NCBI GenBank assembly: GCA_020851915.1
Contig: JADZBT010000120.1
Span: 1-9,412 of the forward strand
Length of the DNA: 9,412 nucleotides
From: Alphaproteobacteria bacterium
Lineage (GTDB): Bacteria; Pseudomonadota; Alphaproteobacteria; Rickettsiales; RI-342
Direction of reading: 5' to 3'
Under the pieces are notes generated by a model. That model made no database searches. It was not told the origin of the DNA and was given only the letters and a program-made list of their open reading frames with translations. Shown here in pieces: positions 5,027-9,412 of the stretch. The position numbers and the translations under genes are program-made. The stretch's first letter is position 1, and each line of letters opens with the position of its first letter.

Positions 5027-5685
5027 TGAGCGGTACGTCCCAGAAGCCAATGCGCCCTGCGATGGGGCGCGGCATGCATCCGCATGCGATGCTGGAGTCG
5101 GTCATACGCCATGCGCGCATCATCGTGCATGTGAAGCTGGTGCTGGTGGTCGTCGCGGTATTGCTGCTGGTGGCGCTCATCATCGTTGCCGCATCGAATT
5201 CCGGTGACAATCGTTTCCGCCTGATATTCAGCTCGCTGGAGAGCGGCGAGGCGGGCGCGCCGGTGATGACCAATCCGCGATTCCATGGGCTCGATGCGGA
5301 GAATAATCCCTATGACGTGTCGGCGGAATCCGCGACGCAGCAGGACGAGGATACGGTCCTCCTCAAGACCATCAACGCCAGTCTTGCGATGAAGGATAAA
5401 AGCTGGCTCACGGTCATCTCTGAGGGCGGGGTGATGAGCATCTCGAAAAAAAGCGTTCACCTTACGGGAAACACGCAGATATTCCATGATTCCGGCTATG
5501 AATTCAATACCACCGACGTCACCGTGGATATGGGAAAAGGCATGGCCTTTGGCAACAGCCCCGTGCGTATGCAGGGCGCTATCGGAACGCTCCGTGCAAA
5601 TAGCTTTACAATTGAGAGCGGAGGAAAGAAAATAACACTGAAGAATGCGGTGAAAGTAACCTTGTATCCCAAGAGGCGCGGTTGA
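5026..5685 (+). CDS. lptC: Lipopolysaccharide export protein LptC
   Basis: Single-span inner-membrane protein that links the LptBFG transporter to the periplasmic LptA bridge. A basic N-terminal segment (about 32 residues, several His/Arg) is followed by a strong membrane span at about 34-56 (VHVKLVLVVVAVLLLVALII) and a periplasmic beta-jellyroll domain. MTNPRFHGLD (81-90) and NNPYDVSAE are typical of the LptC/YrbK family, and the C-terminal repeats of beta strands (GNTQIF, TTDVTVDM, LRANSFTI) fit the fold. At 219 residues it is a little longer than the E. coli protein, mainly because of the cytoplasmic N-terminus. GGAG (5015-5018) lies 7 bases before the ATG. It overlaps kdsD and lptA by one base each, indicating translational coupling. 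Confidence 0.93.
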   Translation: MSGTSQKPMRPAMGRGMHPHAMLESVIRHARIIVHVKLVLVVVAVLLLVALIIVAASNSGDNRFRLIFSSLESGEAGAPVMTNPRFHGLDAENNPYDVSAESATQQDEDTVLLKTINASLAMKDKSWLTVISEGGVMSISKKSVHLTGNTQIFHDSGYEFNTTDVTVDMGKGMAFGNSPVRMQGAIGTLRANSFTIESGGKKITLKNAVKVTLYPKRRG

Positions 5686-6218
5686 TGGGCGGAAAAGCCT
5701 TCTTGTTGTGGATGATCGGATCGTTCCTGCTGGTGGCAGCGGACGCGTCTGCCGCGTCCCCTCTGGGTGATAGCTCCCAGCCCATCGAGATCACCGCCGA
5801 TAGCCTTGAGGTGTTGCAGGAACGTCAGGCGGCGGTGTTCAGCGGCAAGGTGGAGGCCATTCAGGGGAATGTCACTTTGCGCTCTGATCGGATGACGGTG
5901 TTCTATAATCAGAAAGATAAAAGCGCATCGCAGAACCAGATCTCGCGTATCAAGGTTGAAGGGCATGTGCAGCTCTCTACGCCTGAGGAAACTGTGCGCG
6001 GGAGCAGCGGCGTGTACGATGTGGATAAGGAGCTGATCCAGATGTCCGGCGGGGTAGAACTGTCGCGCGGCGGTAATATCGTGCAGGGCAGCGCGCTGGA
6101 ATACGACGTGAAAAGCGGCCAGAGCCGTGTTATAAGTGCTGCGGCGACCGCGCCGGACGGCAGCGCCGTCAAGCCGGGCCGCGTGAAGGCGCTGTTCGTG
6201 CCGGAACAGAAGAAGTAG
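5685..6218 (+). CDS. lptA: Lipopolysaccharide transport periplasmic protein LptA
   Basis: Periplasmic beta-jellyroll protein that forms the bridge carrying lipopolysaccharide from LptC to LptD. A Sec signal peptide covers residues 1-23 (GGKAFLLWMIGSFLLVAA, cleavage after ASA). The OstA-like domain runs from about 32 to 152: PIEITADSLEV, AVFSGKVEAIQGN, LRSDRMTVFY, IKVEGHVQLS and ALEYDV are the repeated beta-strand elements of the family. The protein has 177 residues, a normal length. The ATG at 5685-5687 overlaps the lptC stop as TGATG; a TTG codon directly before it (5682) is a possible but less likely start. AAGAGG (5671-5676) lies 8 bases ahead. It lies in a kdsD-lptC-lptA-lptB transcription unit. 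Confidence 0.94.
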   Translation: MGGKAFLLWMIGSFLLVAADASAASPLGDSSQPIEITADSLEVLQERQAAVFSGKVEAIQGNVTLRSDRMTVFYNQKDKSASQNQISRIKVEGHVQLSTPEETVRGSSGVYDVDKELIQMSGGVELSRGGNIVQGSALEYDVKSGQSRVISAAATAPDGSAVKPGRVKALFVPEQKK

Positions 6219-6223
6219 AGAGC

Positions 6224-6997
6224 ATGACCGAATCCAGCACAGACCCCTATCAGGGCCCCCAACTGATCGCAACCGGCTCCGGGCTGGTGGCGAGTAACCT
6301 CGGCAAGCAATATGCCAAACGCCCTGTGGTGCGCGATGTCAGCCTTTCGGTGGAGCGCGGTGAGGCGGTGGGACTGCTGGGGCCGAACGGTGCGGGAAAG
6401 ACCACCTGCTTCTATATGATAACGGGATTGGTGAAGCCGGATTACGGCGCGATCTTCCTCGATGGAAATAATATCACCGACCTGCCCATGTATCGCCGCG
6501 CGCGGCTGGGTATCGGTTATTTGCCGCAGGAAACCTCCATTTTCCGGGGATTGACCGTGGAGGAGAATATCATGGCGGTGCTCGAGGTCACCGAGCCGGT
6601 GCTGGAAACGCGCAATATCATTCTCGAAGAGTTGCTGGGGGAATTTTCCATCACCCACCTGCGGCACGCTCCGGCGCTGGCGCTTTCGGGCGGAGAGCGC
6701 CGCCGCGTGGAAATCGCGCGCGCGCTGGCATCGTTCCCGTCATTCATCCTGCTCGACGAGCCGCTGGCGGGTATCGATCCCATCGCCATTGCCGAGGTGC
6801 GGCAACTGGTGGCGCACCTCAAGGATCGCGGCATCGGCGTGCTCATCACCGATCACAATGTGCGCGAAACGCTGAGCGTCATCGATCGCGCCTATATCAT
6901 CCATGACGGCACGGTGCTGATGGAAGGCAAGCCGTCGGAGATCGTGAATAACAAGGACGTGCGCCGCGTGTACCTGGGCGAAAAATTCAGTTTATAG
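6224..6997 (+). CDS. lptB: Lipopolysaccharide export ABC transporter ATPase LptB
   Basis: Cytoplasmic ATPase that powers extraction of lipopolysaccharide from the inner membrane by LptFG. All ABC motifs are intact: Walker A GPNGAGKT (53-60), Q-loop Gln102 in YLPQETSIFRGL, signature LSGGERRRVEIARA (154-167), Walker B FILLDE (174-179, catalytic Glu179), D-loop LAGIDP and switch His211 in ITDHNVRET. The segments YLPQE.SIFR.LTVEEN and SGGERRR are characteristic of LptB rather than of the related amino-acid transporter ATPases. It has 257 residues; an N-terminal extension of about 20 residues (MTESSTDPYQGPQ) precedes the domain. It starts 5 bases after the lptA stop. The partner permeases lptF and lptG are not in this window, as is usual. 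Confidence 0.97.
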   Translation: MTESSTDPYQGPQLIATGSGLVASNLGKQYAKRPVVRDVSLSVERGEAVGLLGPNGAGKTTCFYMITGLVKPDYGAIFLDGNNITDLPMYRRARLGIGYLPQETSIFRGLTVEENIMAVLEVTEPVLETRNIILEELLGEFSITHLRHAPALALSGGERRRVEIARALASFPSFILLDEPLAGIDPIAIAEVRQLVAHLKDRGIGVLITDHNVRETLSVIDRAYIIHDGTVLMEGKPSEIVNNKDVRRVYLGEKFSL

Positions 6998-7015
6998 CAA
7001 CGGCGGGAAAGCGGC

Positions 7016-8542
7016 ATGACAAGCGGGGGAATGCGGCTTGAACTGAGGCATGGCCAGCATCTGGTGATGACCCCCCAGTTGCAGCAATCCATCAAGCTGT
7101 TGCAGATGTCGTCGATGGAGTTGTCGTCGTTCGTCGAGCAGGAGCTGGAGAAGAATCCGCTACTCACGCGCGAATCCTCCGAATCCGTGGAATCCGGCGA
7201 AGGTAGTTCGGGCGATGCGGAAGAATCGTGGGACTCGGAGGGCGAAGACGCTACGGCATCCCGCGAGGACGACACGGTGCGCGATACCGCCGATGTCGCG
7301 GAAGGCGCAGATTTCAGTGCATCGGAATCGGATTACGGCGGGGATGATTTTTCCTCTCAGGGCGCGGAACCGTGGGGGGCGGGCGGCAGCAGCTCTACCA
7401 GTGGAAGCGGCGGGTTCGCGGGCGAGGGATTCGGTCTGGAGCAGACCGTCGCCGGTGAGCAGACGCTGAAGGAATACCTGCTCGATCAGCTCGCGGTGGA
7501 TATTCAGGATCCGGCCGGGCGTATCATCGGCGTGCAGCTTATCGATGCGCTGGATGAATCCGGTTACCTGACCGCAGATCCGGAACTGCTGGCCGAGCAT
7601 ATTGGCTGCACCGCCGCGCGCCTGGAGGAGGGCGTGCTTGCTATGCAGCAACTCGACCCGCCGGGTGTGTTCGCGCGGAATCTGGCTGAATGCCTCGCAT
7701 TGCAGTTGCGCGATAAGGATCGCCTCGACCCGGCCATGGAAACGTTGCTCGACCATATCGACCTCATCGCCAAAGGGGATATTCCGGCGCTCTGCAAGCG
7801 CTGCGGAGTGGACCGCGAGGATCTGGTGGAGATGATCGCGGAGATCCGCGCGCTCAATCCGAAACCGGGAAGCCGCTTCAGCCGCGAAATATCGCAGCCC
7901 ATCCGTCCGGACGTGACGGTGCGCCGGAGTAAGGACGGCGGTTGGGAGGTGGAGCTGAACAGCGAAACGCTCCCGCGCGTGCTGGTGAACCGGCAGTATT
8001 ATGCGCGCATATCGTCGCAGGCGACGGACAAGAAGGATCGGCAATACCTGTCGGAGCAGTTGGGTATGGCGAACTGGCTGGTGAAGGCGCTGGACCAGCG
8101 CGCGCAGACCATTCTCAAGGTATCGAGCGAGATCGTCCGCCAGCAGGACGCGTTCTTCCGTCGTGGGGTGGCGCATCTGAAGCCGCTTATCCTGCGCGAT
8201 ATTGCGGAGAAGGTCGATTTGCACGAGAGCACCATCAGTCGCGTCACGACCAGTAAATACATGCTGACGCCGCGCGGAATTTTCGAGCTCAAAGATTTTT
8301 TCACGTCGGCGGTGGGCAGCTCCACGGGCGAGGGCAGCCATTCCAGCGAATCGGTCAAGCATGCGATCAAGGCGCTCATCGATGCCGAGGATCCACGCCG
8401 CATTCTATCGGATGACACACTGGCGGAAATGCTACAGAAGCAGGGAATCGACGTGGCGCGCCGTACCGTGGCGAAATACCGCGAGGCGCTGGGCATCTCC
8501 TCGTCCGTGGAGCGCCGCCGGCAGAAGAAACTATTGTCTTAA
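7016..8542 (+). CDS. rpoN: RNA polymerase sigma-54 factor
   Basis: Sigma factor that recognises -24/-12 promoters and needs an AAA+ activator. Region I is the Gln/Leu-rich segment (about 6-50: LVMTPQLQQSIKLLQMSS, EQELEKNPLL). Region II is long, acidic and Ser/Gly-rich (about 51-138). The core-binding domain starts near 140 (TLKEYLLDQL, DESGYL, LQQLDPPGVFARNLAECL-type segment, LNPKPGSRFS). The DNA-binding part has a helix-turn-helix near 390-425 (LRDIAEKVDLHESTISRVTTSKY) and the RpoN box ARRTVAKYRE at 481-490. The 508 residues fit the family. It begins 18 bases after lptB, matching the common lptB-rpoN linkage. A second ATG at 7031 is in frame, but the first is the more usual position relative to the LELR motif. 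Confidence 0.98.
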   Translation: MTSGGMRLELRHGQHLVMTPQLQQSIKLLQMSSMELSSFVEQELEKNPLLTRESSESVESGEGSSGDAEESWDSEGEDATASREDDTVRDTADVAEGADFSASESDYGGDDFSSQGAEPWGAGGSSSTSGSGGFAGEGFGLEQTVAGEQTLKEYLLDQLAVDIQDPAGRIIGVQLIDALDESGYLTADPELLAEHIGCTAARLEEGVLAMQQLDPPGVFARNLAECLALQLRDKDRLDPAMETLLDHIDLIAKGDIPALCKRCGVDREDLVEMIAEIRALNPKPGSRFSREISQPIRPDVTVRRSKDGGWEVELNSETLPRVLVNRQYYARISSQATDKKDRQYLSEQLGMANWLVKALDQRAQTILKVSSEIVRQQDAFFRRGVAHLKPLILRDIAEKVDLHESTISRVTTSKYMLTPRGIFELKDFFTSAVGSSTGEGSHSSESVKHAIKALIDAEDPRRILSDDTLAEMLQKQGIDVARRTVAKYREALGISSSVERRRQKKLLS

Positions 8543-8546
8543 TGCC

Positions 8547-8575
8547 TTGTGAAGTGTGTTAGGCTAGGCTAGACA
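8547..8575 (+). promoter_or_regulatory. Weak candidate promoter of the CNBD-CpaF gene
   Basis: TTGTGA (8547-8552) and TAGACA (8570-8575) are separated by 17 bases in the 65-base gap after rpoN. The -35 box matches at 4 positions and the -10 box at 3. The short direct repeat TAGGCTAGGCTAG (8560-8572) lies in the spacer. The gap has no terminator-like hairpin, so read-through from rpoN is equally possible. Confidence 0.25.
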
Positions 8576-8607
8576 GTGATGGAACCACGACACGCGAAGG
8601 TATTGCA

Positions 8608-9412
8608 ATGGAATTTGTGACATTTGAGTCTGGCACTCCCATCTTTTCCAAGGGAGACAAAAGTGACCGCGCGTTCATTATCCAGACCGGCAGGGTGGAG
8701 ATCAAGCGCAGCGGCGATCGCATACAGGATCATGTGGGCATTCTGGGGCCGGGTGCGCTGTTCGGCGAAGTGGGGCTGCTGACCAACGAACCGCGTCTGG
8801 AAACCGCCGTCGCGCTGGAGCGCACCACCGTCGAGCTGGTGCTGAAAGAGGATTTCGCGGCGCTGTACGATAATTGCTCGCTGGAGATACAGAAACTCAT
8901 CAACGCGCTCTCGGCGAAGATCCGCGAGGTCAAGACCCTCCCCGTACCCGGCGCAGAGCCCGTAGCGCCACCGCCTGCCGCACCCGTAGCAGATAATGGC
9001 GCATTGGCAGGTGCGCTCGACCGGCTCGCTACGTTCCTTGAGGAAAGCGCAAAGGCCCCGAAGGTAGCTGTTGCTCCCGCCGCTCCGGTGCTTCCGGACA
9101 GACGAGTAGCGCCGCCGACCTCTGCAATTCTGGAGCGCAAGCCGATCGACTTCGGTCCCATTCTTCCGTTGTTGGAGGATGCTACCGTGAACGATATTCT
9201 TATCAACGGGCCCGATAATATATTCGTGGAGAGGCACGGAAAGCTGGTCAAATCGGAGATCGTCTTCCCGAACGACAAGGCGGTGCTGACGCTGGCCGAC
9301 CAGATCGCCGAATCCATCGGGCGACCCATTGACCGTGGCCGTCCGCTGGTGGATGCGCGCCTTCCTGACGGCAGCCGCGTCAATATCATTGCCCAGCCGC
9401 TGGCGGTGGACG
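8608..9412 (+). CDS. cpaF: Cyclic-nucleotide-binding domain fused to a CpaF/TadA-type secretion ATPase (5' part)
   Basis: The frame is open to the window edge, so only the first 268 residues are seen. Residues about 5-107 form a cNMP-binding domain: FESGTPIFSKGD, AFIIQTGRVEI, the phosphate-binding cassette FGEVGLLTNEPRLETA (52-67, with Gly53, Glu54 and Arg63 in the conserved places), then a C-terminal helix (EIQKLINALSAKIREV). A Pro/Ala-rich linker (about 110-130 and 150-175) flanks a short helix (ALDRLATFLEE). From about 183 the N-terminal domain of CpaF-type ATPases begins: ILPLLEDATVNDILINGPDNIFVE, ESIGRPIDRGRP and DARLPDGSRVNIIAQP. The Walker motifs should lie beyond the edge. CpaF/TadA ATPases drive Flp/Tad pilus assembly in the cytoplasm; a nucleotide-sensing domain here suggests direct control by a cyclic nucleotide (inference). 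GAAGG lies 7 bases before the ATG. Confidence 0.9.
   Translation, partial: MEFVTFESGTPIFSKGDKSDRAFIIQTGRVEIKRSGDRIQDHVGILGPGALFGEVGLLTNEPRLETAVALERTTVELVLKEDFAALYDNCSLEIQKLINALSAKIREVKTLPVPGAEPVAPPPAAPVADNGALAGALDRLATFLEESAKAPKVAVAPAAPVLPDRRVAPPTSAILERKPIDFGPILPLLEDATVNDILINGPDNIFVERHGKLVKSEIVFPNDKAVLTLADQIAESIGRPIDRGRPLVDARLPDGSRVNIIAQPLAVD

Noticed and set aside
4346..5487. Overlapping minus-strand frames opposite kdsD and lptC (234 and 212 residues)
   Set aside because: They are His/Arg-rich mirror frames of two certain genes, with no domain and no ribosome site.
5496..6667. Minus-strand frames opposite lptC, lptA and lptB
   Set aside because: Antisense shadows of well-supported genes; no family features.
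7160..8362. 400-residue open frame on the minus strand, opposite rpoN
   Set aside because: It lies fully inside rpoN, whose motifs are all intact. Long antisense frames are common in GC-rich genes. The translation is Arg/His-rich with no recognisable domain and there is no ribosome site.
8560..8572. TAGGCTAGGCTAG as a binding-site repeat
   Set aside because: Only two and a half copies of a 5-base unit; too short to separate from chance.
8569..9389. Minus-strand frames opposite the CNBD-CpaF gene (222 and 219 residues)
   Set aside because: The plus-strand frame has two clear domains in order; the antisense frames are low-complexity Ser/Arg/Gly-rich translations.

Overview
The window looks like a piece of an alphaproteobacterial chromosome. 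Three things suggest this: the order rnd, kdsD, lptC, lptA, lptB, rpoN; the short (about 204-residue) RNase D; and moderately high-GC coding sequence with TTGAC-type -35 boxes. The lineage inside Alphaproteobacteria cannot be fixed from the sequence. The gene after rpoN and a CtrA-like site suggest a group with Tad/Flp-type pili and CtrA control, but this is inference.

Left part (1-2333): the 3' part of an unrecognised gene on + converges on trpS (tryptophanyl-tRNA synthetase) on -. The gap between them holds two inverted copies of a 27-base REP-like hairpin repeat. Upstream of trpS, on the same strand, is a small cysteine-containing lipoprotein gene. Both minus-strand genes have a similar candidate promoter (TTGAC, 16-base spacer, CATAA).

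Middle (2334-4048): an AT-rich divergent intergenic region carries a wide-spaced inverted repeat and a CtrA-type box. It precedes an unknown 77-residue protein. Then comes rnd, which seems to start at an ATC codon behind a perfect AAGGAGG Shine-Dalgarno sequence, with hairpins that could control access to that site. A small proline-rich, hydrophobic orphan on - separates rnd from kdsD, and a terminator-like inverted repeat lies just before kdsD.

Right part (4049-8542): kdsD-lptC-lptA-lptB-rpoN is a tightly packed operon with 1-base overlaps or short gaps. KdsD makes arabinose-5-phosphate, the precursor of the Kdo sugar of lipopolysaccharide. LptC, LptA and LptB are the inner-membrane anchor, periplasmic bridge and ATPase of lipopolysaccharide export. 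RpoN is sigma-54.

Right edge (8608-9412): where hpf and ptsN often follow rpoN in other proteobacteria, there is the 5' part of a fusion gene. It has an N-terminal cyclic-nucleotide-binding domain with an apparently intact phosphate-binding cassette, a Pro/Ala-rich linker, and the N-terminal domain of a CpaF/TadA-type secretion ATPase. This fusion and the rnd leader are the most interesting parts of the window. Nothing resembling a CRISPR array, tRNA, rRNA or insertion sequence was seen.
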